Below the pieces are notes generated by a model. That model searched no databases. It worked only from the letters and a program-made list of their open reading frames with translations, and was not told where the DNA came from. From Methylophaga sp. (lineage in GTDB: Bacteria > Pseudomonadota > Gammaproteobacteria > Nitrosococcales > Methylophagaceae), in the NCBI GenBank assembly GCA_013139345.1, contig WTAY01000245.1, positions 1 through 15,439 on the forward strand: a stretch of 15,439 nucleotides of DNA, read 5' to 3'. Of the stretch, positions 7,103 through 13,882 are shown piece by piece. Numbering within the stretch: the stretch's first letter is position 1; each line of letters starts with the position of its first letter. Both the position numbers and the translations under genes were made by a program.

Positions 7103-8077
7103 GGCTAAGGCGTGTTCTACCACTTCAAGTCCCGCCCCTTTTAGGTGAGCATTTTCACTTAAATGACGACGCCATGCCTTTGCACCTTTCATCCCTTGAA
7201 ACATCCCAAGTAAATGGCGAGTTATTGACTTAACCGGCCGACCTTCCGTCATTCTCTGTTCAATATAAGGCAACATTGCTCGAATAACATCATGTCGAGA
7301 AAGCACCTGCTGTTGCCCATCAAACAATGAATTATCAGCCTCGGCTAACAGGTATGGGTCATTATAAATAGCTCGCCCCATCATCACACCATCAATATGA
7401 TTTAGGTGTTGTTGAGCCTGCTCTAAACTTTGAATGCCACCATTAATATCTATATGAAGGTGGGGAAAGTCTTTCTTTATCTGATAAACACGATTGTAAT
7501 CAAGAGGCGGTATATCACGATTCTCTTTAGGGCTTAAACCTTGTAGCCATGCTTTTCGTGCATGCAAAATAAAAATATCACAGCCCGCATCAGCGACTTG
7601 TGTAATAAAATCAACCAAGAACTCATAGCTATCTAGCTTATCAATTCCTAAGCGTGTTTTGACCGTGATAGGAATGTTTACCTCAGCTTGCATTGCTGCA
7701 ACACCTTCAGCCACCAGCTTTGGCTCTGCCATTAAACAGGCGCCAAAACTGCCTGACTGAACACGGTCACTCGGACAACCTACATTCAGATTAACCTCGC
7801 TATAACCCGCATCTTCAGCGAGTTTTGCACACTTTGCTAAGGCTTGGGGATCGGAACCTCCTAGCTGTAAAGCCAAGGGATGCTCACTGACATCATGACC
7901 TAAAAACCGCTCTCGCTGACCATGAATAATGGCCCCTGTGGTCACCATCTCGGTATAAAGTAAGCAGTGCTTTGATATTAAACGAAGGAAATAACGAAAG
8001 TCTCTATTCGTCCAGTCCAGCATAGGAGCAACAGAGAGACGATGAGATTGTTTAAGTGTAAATTCAGATAGTGTCAT
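7070..8077 (-). CDS. dusA: tRNA-dihydrouridine synthase A
   Basis: DusA is an FMN- and NADPH-dependent TIM-barrel enzyme that reduces uridines in the tRNA D-loop (U20 and U20a in E. coli). The 335 residues match the usual length. The N terminus RLSVAPMLDWTNRDFR carries the FMN-binding start. The catalytic cysteine is C101 in NVGCPSDRVQSGSFGACLM. ILHARKAWLQGLSPKENR and GVMMGRAIYNDP distinguish the DusA branch from DusB and DusC. The ATG at 8077 lacks a clear Shine-Dalgarno sequence. Its start is 18 bases from the divergent YgjP-type gene, and its 3' end overlaps yadH by 33 bases. Confidence 0.95.
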   Translation of the reverse strand: MTLSEFTLKQSHRLSVAPMLDWTNRDFRYFLRLISKHCLLYTEMVTTGAIIHGQRERFLGHDVSEHPLALQLGGSDPQALAKCAKLAEDAGYSEVNLNVGCPSDRVQSGSFGACLMAEPKLVAEGVAAMQAEVNIPITVKTRLGIDKLDSYEFLVDFITQVADAGCDIFILHARKAWLQGLSPKENRDIPPLDYNRVYQIKKDFPHLHIDINGGIQSLEQAQQHLNHIDGVMMGRAIYNDPYLLAEADNSLFDGQQQVLSRHDVIRAMLPYIEQRMTEGRPVKSITRHLLGMFQGMKGAKAWRRHLSENAHLKGAGLEVVEHALALVPDASAFIE

Positions 8078-8095
8078 AATAGGCAGATATTATAC

Positions 8096-8812
8096 GTGAA
8101 GGCTCCTCCTATCATGCAAACAATACAAGGTGATGGATTTATAGTCACTGTTATTAAAAGTAGCCGACGAAAGACGTCTGCCTTGAAAATAAAAGACCAA
8201 CTCGTGTCTATTCATATTCCATCTAGGCTACCACTCAAATTTGCCCGTGATTTTGTGTTGCAGAAAACATCATGGATCCAGAAAAAGCTTGCCGAGCAAT
8301 CCCAAAAAGAAACGCCAGAAAAGCAATTCATTGATGGGGATGTATTTTTATTCTTAGGTAAAGAATATACATTGCGTCTTATTCAGGCTGACACATCAGC
8401 TTCCGTAACCAAAACATCGTTTGAACTTGAACTCCACGGACGCTTAAATCGACTCTCTATAACGGCAATTCGCACCGCATTAATTCGCTGGTACAAACAA
8501 CAAGCTGAACACTATTTAACATCACGTACCGCAGAAATAGCTCGCGAGATCGATTTAACCCCCACATCGATTACGGTAAAAACCTATAAAGCACGATGGG
8601 GGAGCTGTGGGGTTCGTGGTGATGTTCAATTTAATTGGAAGTTAATGCTCGCTCCGCCAGACATCATTGACTATGTAATTATTCATGAACTTTGCCATCT
8701 TAAACATCACAATCATTCAGCACTATTCTGGCACTTAGTAGAGCACAATTCCCCAACGTTCAAAGCCTCACGGCAATGGTTAAAATCTAACGGGCATTGC
8801 TTAGAAATATAA
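8096..8812 (+). CDS. YgjP-type zinc metallopeptidase (DUF45)
   Basis: This cytoplasmic protein of up to 238 residues belongs to the YgjP/DUF45 family of predicted zinc metallopeptidases. The metal site is HELCH at residues 197-201, with H207 of NHSALFW as the likely third ligand. The upstream block KTYKARWGSCGVRGDVQFNWKLMLAPPDIIDYVIIHE is the family hallmark. The N-terminal region carries SSRRKTSALKIKDQ. Its physiological substrate is unknown. The start is uncertain: GTG at 8096 gives the longest form, but ATG at 8114 (beginning MQTIQGDGF) with GAAGG at 8098-8102 upstream is at least as plausible. It is divergent from dusA with almost no spacer. Confidence 0.85.
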   Translation: MKAPPIMQTIQGDGFIVTVIKSSRRKTSALKIKDQLVSIHIPSRLPLKFARDFVLQKTSWIQKKLAEQSQKETPEKQFIDGDVFLFLGKEYTLRLIQADTSASVTKTSFELELHGRLNRLSITAIRTALIRWYKQQAEHYLTSRTAEIAREIDLTPTSITVKTYKARWGSCGVRGDVQFNWKLMLAPPDIIDYVIIHELCHLKHHNHSALFWHLVEHNSPTFKASRQWLKSNGHCLEI

Positions 8813-8823
8813 ACTTCCGGTTC

Positions 8824-8837
8824 TTGATTTATATCAA
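8824..8837 (+). promoter_or_regulatory. FNR/ANR-type box, upstream site
   Basis: TTGATTTATATCAA is an exact match to the FNR/ANR/DNR consensus TTGAT-N4-ATCAA. Its centre is about 42 bases before the start expected from the CATAAT -10 box at 8861-8866. That is the classic position for activation by an FNR-family regulator overlapping the -35 region. The match is seen; binding is inferred. Confidence 0.75.
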
Positions 8838-8842
8838 TGTTA

Positions 8843-8866
8843 GTTCGAACACAAATTGTGCATAAT
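8843..8866 (+). promoter_or_regulatory. Chemoreceptor core promoter with two small palindromes
   Basis: CATAAT at 8861-8866 is the best -10 candidate, and no good -35 hexamer lies before it, as expected for an activator-dependent promoter. Between the FNR-type box and the -10 lie two perfect inverted repeats: GTTCGAAC (8843-8850) and CACAAATTGTG (8850-8860). Either could be an operator, but both are short and may be chance. Confidence 0.4.
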
Positions 8867-8882
8867 ATTAAATTATTAAATA

Positions 8883-8896
8883 CTGATATAGATCAA
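8883..8896 (+). promoter_or_regulatory. FNR/ANR-type box, downstream site
   Basis: CTGATATAGATCAA matches the FNR/ANR consensus at nine of ten fixed positions. It lies 59 bases (centre to centre) after the upstream box, inside the predicted 5' untranslated region and just before the AAGGAAAG ribosome binding site. A protein bound here could block transcription or cooperate with the first site. Confidence 0.55.
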
Positions 8897-8912
8897 TATA
8901 AGGAAAGCCTTC

Positions 8913-10034
8913 ATGGCATTTTGGAACAACAAAGCAGAAGTAATCGCTTTAAAGCAACAATTACAACAACGTGATTCTACTATTTCTTCACTCAAACTAG
9001 AACAAGACTCTCTTCAGGCGCAATACAATAATCTTGAAGAAACACTGGAATTAGAACGAGTCCAACATGACTGGACTACAAAGTTATTCAGTAACTTTGA
9101 AGAATTTGGTTTAAGCCTAAGCGGCTTTCATTCTAGCTTAGGTGCAATGGCAGGTGCATTAAGTGCTGAAAGAGCGACAGCCACTGAAGGTGCAGAAACA
9201 TCAATTTCTGTTCGAAATCATGTTGAAGCTGTCGCATCAGGTCTAGGTAGCATCACAAAACAAATGGCCCGTTCGGCTGAACAAGTAAGATCATTACAAG
9301 ATAACGCCGATAAAATTGGTGGTTTTGTTGAAATGATTAGTAATATTTCTGAACAAACTAATTTACTGGCACTTAATGCTGCTATCGAAGCTGCCCGAGC
9401 AGGTGAGCATGGTCGAGGCTTTGCCGTTGTTGCTGATGAAGTTCGTACTTTAGCAACGCGTGCCCGCGAAGCCAGCACGCAAATTTCAGAGCTTGTTCAC
9501 AATATCCAAAGTGAAACTGAAAGTGCCAGTAACTTAATGAAGGGCGTAACAACAGATACCACTTTATTTGGTGAACGTGTTGGTGATGTTGTTACCGACA
9601 TGGGAACAATGCTAACCCTATCGAATAAAATGGAACACACTATCACCAGCTCAGCATTGCGAAGCTTTGTTGAAATTGCCAAACTTGATCATATTGTATG
9701 GAAATTCGGTGTCTACCGCGTGATGATGAACCTTTCCAATACACAAGCTAATGAATTATCTAAACATACTCATTGCCGCCTTGGAAAATGGTATTTTGAA
9801 GGTGAAGGTGTTGATTGCTTTTCTCAATTACCAGGTTACCGCGAAATTGCTACACCACATCAAGCAGTACACGAGCAAGGCGCACTGGCTGTTGAGGCAT
9901 TCTATGCCAAAGATACGGGCAAAACACTCGCCGCATTAAATAGTATGGAACAAGCCAGTATGGATGTATTAAATAATTTGGAAACAATGGTGCAGTCTGC
10001 TGAGGCTAATCCTTCATTATTATGCTCCCGATGA
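8913..10034 (+). CDS. Soluble chemoreceptor with C-terminal CZB zinc domain
   Basis: This 373-residue methyl-accepting chemotaxis protein has no membrane segment or signal peptide and should be cytoplasmic. The N terminus (about 5-52) is a coiled coil. The signalling domain has the conserved hairpin tip EQTNLLALNAAIEAARAG starting at residue 147, followed by GRGFAVVADEVRTLA, which contacts CheA and CheW. The C terminus (about 250-360) is a CZB domain with the expected zinc ligands H260, C288, H316 and H320 (LDHIVWK, HCRLGKWY, PHQAVHEQ). The layout resembles the soluble receptor TlpD of Helicobacter and the CZB regulation of the cyclase DgcZ. Likely cues are zinc or oxidants such as hypochlorite acting at the zinc-bound cysteine (inferred from the family). 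An AAGGAAAG ribosome binding site precedes the ATG. Two FNR/ANR-type boxes upstream suggest control by oxygen or nitrogen oxides. No other chemotaxis gene is nearby. Confidence 0.92.
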   Translation: MAFWNNKAEVIALKQQLQQRDSTISSLKLEQDSLQAQYNNLEETLELERVQHDWTTKLFSNFEEFGLSLSGFHSSLGAMAGALSAERATATEGAETSISVRNHVEAVASGLGSITKQMARSAEQVRSLQDNADKIGGFVEMISNISEQTNLLALNAAIEAARAGEHGRGFAVVADEVRTLATRAREASTQISELVHNIQSETESASNLMKGVTTDTTLFGERVGDVVTDMGTMLTLSNKMEHTITSSALRSFVEIAKLDHIVWKFGVYRVMMNLSNTQANELSKHTHCRLGKWYFEGEGVDCFSQLPGYREIATPHQAVHEQGALAVEAFYAKDTGKTLAALNSMEQASMDVLNNLETMVQSAEANPSLLCSR

Positions 10035-10036
10035 AC

Positions 10037-10061
10037 CCAGTATTTGTATTAAAAATATTGG
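10037..10061 (+). other. Weak hairpin after the chemoreceptor gene
   Basis: CCAGTATTT (10037-10045) can pair with AAATATTGG (10053-10061), with one G-U pair and a 7-base loop. It begins two bases after the stop. No T run follows, so it is at most an mRNA-end structure. The interval 10062-10130 that follows should hold the promoter for the metK leader, but I find no convincing -35/-10 pair there. Confidence 0.35.
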
Positions 10062-10130
10062 CTTAGCGATACTTATCCTATGAGAATCTATCTTGTATTT
10101 TTATCGCAAATAGACTAAAGTGCACCTTCT

Positions 10131-10196
10131 GAATAAGGAACGCTGCAACAGGATCACCCTGCTAGGCTTATTCAAATTTATACTTTAACCGCGTTC
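10131..10196 (+). ncRNA. S-adenosylhomocysteine (SAH) riboswitch aptamer
   Basis: P1 is GAATAAG (10131-10137) with CTTATTC (10167-10173), a perfect stem that can extend by one pair. The conserved core reads AAGGAACGCTGCAA and GCTAGGCTTA, close to the family core GAGGAGCGCUGCRA and GCCAGGCUC. P2 is CAGG/CCTG (10149-10152 and 10158-10161). The diagnostic pseudoknot is GAACGC (10138-10143) with GCGTTC (10191-10196). The usual form is GAGCGC with GCGCUC, so a G-C pair has become A-U on both sides, which is good evidence of conserved pairing. SAH riboswitches sense the by-product of methyl transfer and turn on genes that clear it. Here the element leads metK and then ahcY and metF. Confidence 0.93.
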
Positions 10197-10237
10197 ATTA
10201 TTAATAAATATTGAATAATAATGAGCGTTGTGTTTTT
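10191..10237 (+). terminator. Riboswitch-controlled terminator (expression platform)
   Basis: The 5' arm 10192-10203 pairs with 10216-10227 in 12 bp with one G-U pair, extendable by a G-U pair at 10191/10228. A T-rich tract follows (10228-10237, including TTTTT at 10233-10237). The 5' arm contains GCGTTC (10191-10196), the same bases used by the riboswitch pseudoknot. The two folds exclude each other. SAH binding should stabilise the pseudoknot, block this hairpin and let transcription reach metK. The stem is AT-rich, so termination may be partial. Confidence 0.75.
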
Positions 10238-10248
10238 GAACTATCTCC

Positions 10249-10273
10249 TGCTTGCTCTCGATTTCAGCAAGCA
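10249..10273 (+). other. Leader stem-loop between the terminator and metK
   Basis: TGCTTGCT (10249-10256) pairs perfectly with AGCAAGCA (10266-10273) around a 9-base loop. No T tract follows. It lies in the metK leader after the conditional terminator and ends about 37 bases before the GAGG ribosome binding site. Its role is unknown; it may simply shape or protect the leader. Confidence 0.5.
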
Positions 10274-10323
10274 CATCAAGCAACTCTCTTCACCTATCAT
10301 TCAAGTAATGAGGTTCGTTGACT

Positions 10324-11484
10324 ATGAGTAATCGTTTAATCTTCACTTCTGAATCCGTTTCAGAAGGCCACCCTGACAAAGTCGCAGATCAGATCTCTGA
10401 TGCTGTTCTTGATGAAATATTACGCCAAGACCCTAATGCTCGCGTTGCCTGTGAAACATTAATCAAAACAGGTGCAGCAATTGTTGCCGGTGAAATCACC
10501 ACATCAGCATGGGTTGATTTAGAAGAAGTCGTTCGTAAAACAATCACCGATATTGGTTATAACAGTTCAGAAGTTGGTTTTGATGGCGAAACCTGTGCTG
10601 TCATGTCATTGATTGGTAAACAATCTCCTGATATTGCGATGGGTGTTGATCGTGACAAGCCTGAAAACCAAGGTGCCGGTGACCAAGGCTTAATGTTTGG
10701 TTATGCGAGCAATGAAACCGATGTTCTTATGCCTGCTCCTATTACTTATGCTCATCGCTTAGTAAAACGCCAAGCTCAAGTACGTAAGAATGGTACTTTG
10801 CCGTGGTTACGCCCTGATGCAAAAAGCCAAGTTACCTTTATCTATGAAGATGGCAAACCAGTTGGTATTGATGCCGTTGTACTTTCAACGCAACACAGCC
10901 CCGATGTATCGTTAAAAGATCTCCAAGAAGCAGTCATGGAATTGATCATCTGGCCAACGCTACCTGCTGAATGGATTTCTAAAGATACATCGTTCCATAT
11001 TAATCCAACAGGCCAATTTATTATTGGTGGCCCGGTTGGTGATGCAGGCCTAACAGGTCGTAAGATCATTGTTGATACCTATGGTGGTATGGCACGTCAT
11101 GGTGGTGGTGCATTCTCTGGTAAAGATCCATCAAAAGTGGATCGTAGTGCTGCTTATGCCGGTCGCTATGTCGCTAAAAACATTGTTGCAGCTGGACTAG
11201 CTGATCGCTGTGAGATTCAAGTGTCTTACGCTATTGGTGTTGCAGAGCCGACATCAATCAGTATCGAAACATTCGGTACGGGAAAAATCTCAGACGACAA
11301 GCTTGTCACCTTAGTGCGTGAACATTTTGACTTACGCCCAGTTGGCCTTGTCAAAATGCTTGATTTGATTCGCCCTATTTACCAAGGCACGGCTGCTTAC
11401 GGTCACTTTGGTCGTGAAGAGCCTGAGTTCACATGGGAACGCACCGATCTTGCCGATACATTACGTGATGCTGCAGGCATCTAA
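10324..11484 (+). CDS. metK: S-adenosylmethionine synthetase
   Basis: MetK makes S-adenosylmethionine from methionine and ATP, releasing phosphate and pyrophosphate. From the ATG at 10324 the protein has 386 residues and begins MSNRLIFTSESVSEGHPDK, aligning well with the E. coli start. The catalytic H16 region, GAGDQGLMFGYA, and the loop GGGAFSGKDPSKVDRSAAY are intact. The in-frame TTG at 10318 would add only two residues and sits too close to the GAGG at 10310-10313, so the ATG is preferred. It is the first gene after the SAH riboswitch, so SAM synthesis here appears to rise when SAH accumulates. The gap to ahcY is 114 bases and contains a palindromic repeat but no standard terminator. Confidence 0.97.
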   Translation: MSNRLIFTSESVSEGHPDKVADQISDAVLDEILRQDPNARVACETLIKTGAAIVAGEITTSAWVDLEEVVRKTITDIGYNSSEVGFDGETCAVMSLIGKQSPDIAMGVDRDKPENQGAGDQGLMFGYASNETDVLMPAPITYAHRLVKRQAQVRKNGTLPWLRPDAKSQVTFIYEDGKPVGIDAVVLSTQHSPDVSLKDLQEAVMELIIWPTLPAEWISKDTSFHINPTGQFIIGGPVGDAGLTGRKIIVDTYGGMARHGGGAFSGKDPSKVDRSAAYAGRYVAKNIVAAGLADRCEIQVSYAIGVAEPTSISIETFGTGKISDDKLVTLVREHFDLRPVGLVKMLDLIRPIYQGTAAYGHFGREEPEFTWERTDLADTLRDAAGI

Positions 11485-11497
11485 ATAACCTCATTTT

Positions 11498-11575
11498 GTC
11501 ATCCTCGCGAACGCAGGGAGCCATGGGCTGTTCAAATAAGCACTATCCTTGGATTCCCGCATACGCGAGAATGAC
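11498..11575. repeat. Palindromic intergenic element between metK and ahcY
   Basis: A left arm starting GTCATCCTCGCG (11498-11522) pairs imperfectly with a right arm ending CGCGAGAATGAC (11551-11575), about 25 bp with roughly six mismatches, several of them G-U compatible in RNA. The 28-base loop has no clear structure. It lies within the presumed metK-ahcY-metF transcript and would form a strong mRNA hairpin with no T tract after it. The GTCAT ends and the GCGAGAATGAC string resemble the element at 3212-3291. It is probably a dispersed REP or MITE-like repeat. Confidence 0.75.
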
Positions 11576-11598
11576 GTATACATTTTTAAGGAATACAC

Positions 11599-12903
11599 AT
11601 GACAATTGAAAACCTAACACCTGATTACAAAGTAGCCGACATTAGCCTAGCTGAATGGGGCGCTAAAGAAATCAAAATTGCTGAAACTGAAATGCCCGGT
11701 TTAATGGCTATTCGTGAAGAATATGCTGGCAAAAACCCACTTGCAGGCGCACGTATTGCAGGTTGTTTACATATGACAATCCAAACTGCGGTATTAATCG
11801 AAACATTAATCGATTTAGGTGCTGAAGTTCGCTGGTCTTCTTGTAATATCTTCTCAACACAAGATCAAGCAGCGGCAGCAATTGCAGCACAAGATATTCC
11901 CGTATTTGCTTGGAAAGGCGAAACAAACGAAGAAGCTATCTGGTGTATTGAACAAACAATTTTTGGCCCAGAGAACTGGCGTCCAAACTTAATTTTGGAT
12001 GATGGCGGTGATTTAACGCAAATCATGCATGATGATTACCCTGAGCTATTAGCCGATGTTAAAGGCTTGTCTGAAGAGACAACAACAGGTGTTCATCGTT
12101 TATATGAAATGATGAAAGACGGTTCTTTGAAAGTACCTGCAATCAATGTTAACGATTCTGTGACTAAGTCTAAATTCGATAACCTCTACGGCTGTCGTGA
12201 ATCTTTATTAGATGGAATCAAACGTGCAACAGATGTGATGATTGCCGGTAAAATCTGTGTTGTTTTAGGTTACGGTGATGTAGGTAAAGGCTGTGCACAA
12301 GCATTCCGTGGTATGGGTGCAACAGTGATGGTTACTGAAATTGACCCAATCTGTGCACTACAAGCAGCAATGGAAGGCTACCGTGTTGTAAACATGGATG
12401 AAGCTGCAAGCTACGGTGATATCTTTGTAACAACAACGGGTAATGTTGATGTAATCAACCACGACCATATGGTTGCCATGAAAAATGAATCAATCGTTTG
12501 TAATATCGGTCACTTTGATTCAGAAATTGCAGTTGCATCATTAAAAGATTACGAATGGATCAACATTAAACCTCAAGTTGATCACATTGTCTTCCCAGAT
12601 GGCAAACGTATTACCTTGTTAGCTGAAGGTCGTCTGGTGAACTTAGGTTGTGCAACTGGTCATCCTAGTTTTGTAATGTCAGCTTCGTTCACTAACCAAG
12701 TGATGGCTCAAATTGAGTTATGGGATAACAGTGACACCTATAAAAATGAAGTCTATGTATTACCTAAATCATTAGATGAAAAAGTAGCCCGTCTGCATTT
12801 AGCTAAAATTGGTGCTAACCTGACAGAACTAACAACGGAACAAGCTGAGTACTTGAGCCTAAGTAAAGAAGGCCCATACAAACCTGAACATTACCGTTAC
12901 TAA
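11599..12903 (+). CDS. ahcY: Adenosylhomocysteinase (SAH hydrolase)
   Basis: AhcY splits S-adenosylhomocysteine into homocysteine and adenosine using tightly bound NAD, relieving product inhibition of methyltransferases. The protein has 434 residues, close to the eukaryotic length; it lacks the roughly 40-residue insertion found in many longer bacterial forms. The NAD-binding motif GYGDVGKG is at 224-231. The substrate block NVNDSVTKSKFDN precedes it, HPSFVMSASFTNQ follows, and the C terminus ends KPEHYRY as expected for the residues that reach into the neighbouring subunit. An AAGGAA ribosome binding site (11588-11593) precedes the ATG. AhcY is the usual target of SAH riboswitches, which supports the leader call upstream of metK. 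Confidence 0.97.
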   Translation: MTIENLTPDYKVADISLAEWGAKEIKIAETEMPGLMAIREEYAGKNPLAGARIAGCLHMTIQTAVLIETLIDLGAEVRWSSCNIFSTQDQAAAAIAAQDIPVFAWKGETNEEAIWCIEQTIFGPENWRPNLILDDGGDLTQIMHDDYPELLADVKGLSEETTTGVHRLYEMMKDGSLKVPAINVNDSVTKSKFDNLYGCRESLLDGIKRATDVMIAGKICVVLGYGDVGKGCAQAFRGMGATVMVTEIDPICALQAAMEGYRVVNMDEAASYGDIFVTTTGNVDVINHDHMVAMKNESIVCNIGHFDSEIAVASLKDYEWINIKPQVDHIVFPDGKRITLLAEGRLVNLGCATGHPSFVMSASFTNQVMAQIELWDNSDTYKNEVYVLPKSLDEKVARLHLAKIGANLTELTTEQAEYLSLSKEGPYKPEHYRY

Positions 12904-12909
12904 GAAATA

Positions 12910-12972
12910 CTCTGTCAACTCTGTGTCTCTGTGGTAAAAAAACAAATTCACCACAGAGACATAGAGAGCACA
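12910..12972. repeat. Paired inverted dispersed repeat, CACAGAG type, copy 2
   Basis: The same unit as at 709-784 occurs twice here, but in opposite arm order: the reverse-complement unit comes first (12910-12935, ending CTCTGTGGT), then an A-rich spacer, then the forward unit (12947-12972, starting TTCACCACAGAGAC). The arms can still form a stem, for example CTCTGTGTCTCTGTGGT with its near-complement. It lies just after ahcY and before metF. No T tract follows, so it is not a standard terminator, though a hairpin this long could reduce read-through or protect mRNA ends. Confidence 0.82.
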
Positions 12973-13016
12973 AAAAATATAAATCCTTTCACTAATAATC
13001 TTGTAATATTTAACTT

Positions 13017-13868
13017 ATGACAAAACAACTCACCATTAGCTGCGAATTTTTCCCTCCTAAAACGGATAAAGGGATAGCCAATATGCGTGAGGTGCGTCAA
13101 AAGCTTGCGCCTCTCAATCCTGAATTCTATTCAGTTACTTTTGGTGCGGGAGGTTCAACACAAGATAATACATTAGCCGCAGTGATTGATATTCAGAAAG
13201 ACAGCGCTAAAACAGGCATAGATGCAGCACCGCATCTCTCTTGTGTGGGCTCTACTGAAGAAGGCATTCGCGATCTTCTTGATACCTTTAAAGAAAATGA
13301 TATTCGACGTATTGTTGCTCTGCGTGGTGACTTACCATCAGGTATGCGTGATCCGGGTGATTTTCGTTATGCCAATGAGCTCATCGACTTTATTCGCAAA
13401 GAAACAGGTGAACATTTCACGATTGAAGTTGCGGCTTATCCAGAGGTTCACCCTCAAGCAGCTTCAGCAGCTATTGATCTCGCAAATTTCAAACGCAAAG
13501 TAGATGCAGGGGCCGATAGTGCTTTAACGCAATACTTCTACAATATAGATTCATACCTTTATTTTGTTGAGCGCTGTCAGAGTGCGGGTATCGAAATCCC
13601 TATTATTCCCGGCATTATGCCGATTAATAACTTTTCTCAACTGGCTCGATTTTCTGATGGTTGTGGTGCAGAGATCCCGCGCTGGTTACGTAAACGTCTT
13701 GAAGAGTTTGGTGATGATACTGAATCTCTACAGGCTTTTACATTAGACTTTTTAACCGACTTTACTGAAAAGCTTATTACGGCTGGCGTGCCTGGTTTAC
13801 ATTTCTACACAATGAACCGTATCGATCCGACTCTGACAATTTGTCAGCGTTTAGGTTTAATCAAGTAA
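13017..13868 (+). CDS. metF: 5,10-methylenetetrahydrofolate reductase
   Basis: MetF is a flavoprotein that reduces methylene-tetrahydrofolate to methyl-tetrahydrofolate, the methyl donor for methionine synthase. At 283 residues it is slightly shorter than E. coli MetF, missing only a variable N-terminal extension. The key acidic residues are present: E10 in SCEFFPPK and D105 in ALRGD, corresponding to E28 and D120 of E. coli. VTFGAGGS, the flavin-site AAYPEVHPQA block and PIIPGIMPINN are also typical. There is no clear Shine-Dalgarno before the ATG. The 113-base gap after ahcY is mostly the inverted repeat. With metK and ahcY it forms most of an activated-methyl cycle; a methionine synthase gene is not in the window. 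Confidence 0.96.
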   Translation: MTKQLTISCEFFPPKTDKGIANMREVRQKLAPLNPEFYSVTFGAGGSTQDNTLAAVIDIQKDSAKTGIDAAPHLSCVGSTEEGIRDLLDTFKENDIRRIVALRGDLPSGMRDPGDFRYANELIDFIRKETGEHFTIEVAAYPEVHPQAASAAIDLANFKRKVDAGADSALTQYFYNIDSYLYFVERCQSAGIEIPIIPGIMPINNFSQLARFSDGCGAEIPRWLRKRLEEFGDDTESLQAFTLDFLTDFTEKLITAGVPGLHFYTMNRIDPTLTICQRLGLIK

Positions 13869-13882
13869 TTTAACAATCCCAA

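Noticed and set aside
9218..9682. Minus-strand open frames inside the chemoreceptor gene
   Set aside because: They mirror the highly conserved signalling hairpin codons and resemble no protein.
10062..10130. A specific promoter for the riboswitch leader
   Set aside because: TTGTAT at 10093 and TAGACT at 10111 are only 12 bases apart, too close for a standard promoter; no better pair was found.
10318..10323. TTG start for metK two codons upstream
   Set aside because: The ATG at 10324 has better spacing from GAGG and matches the family N terminus.
12936..13016. An independent metF promoter
   Set aside because: The stretch is AT-rich with several weak -10-like strings but no convincing -35/-10 pair at a proper distance from the ATG; it cannot be excluded.
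13222..13746. Overlapping plus-strand frames inside metF
   Set aside because: These are out-of-frame readings of a complete, conserved metF.
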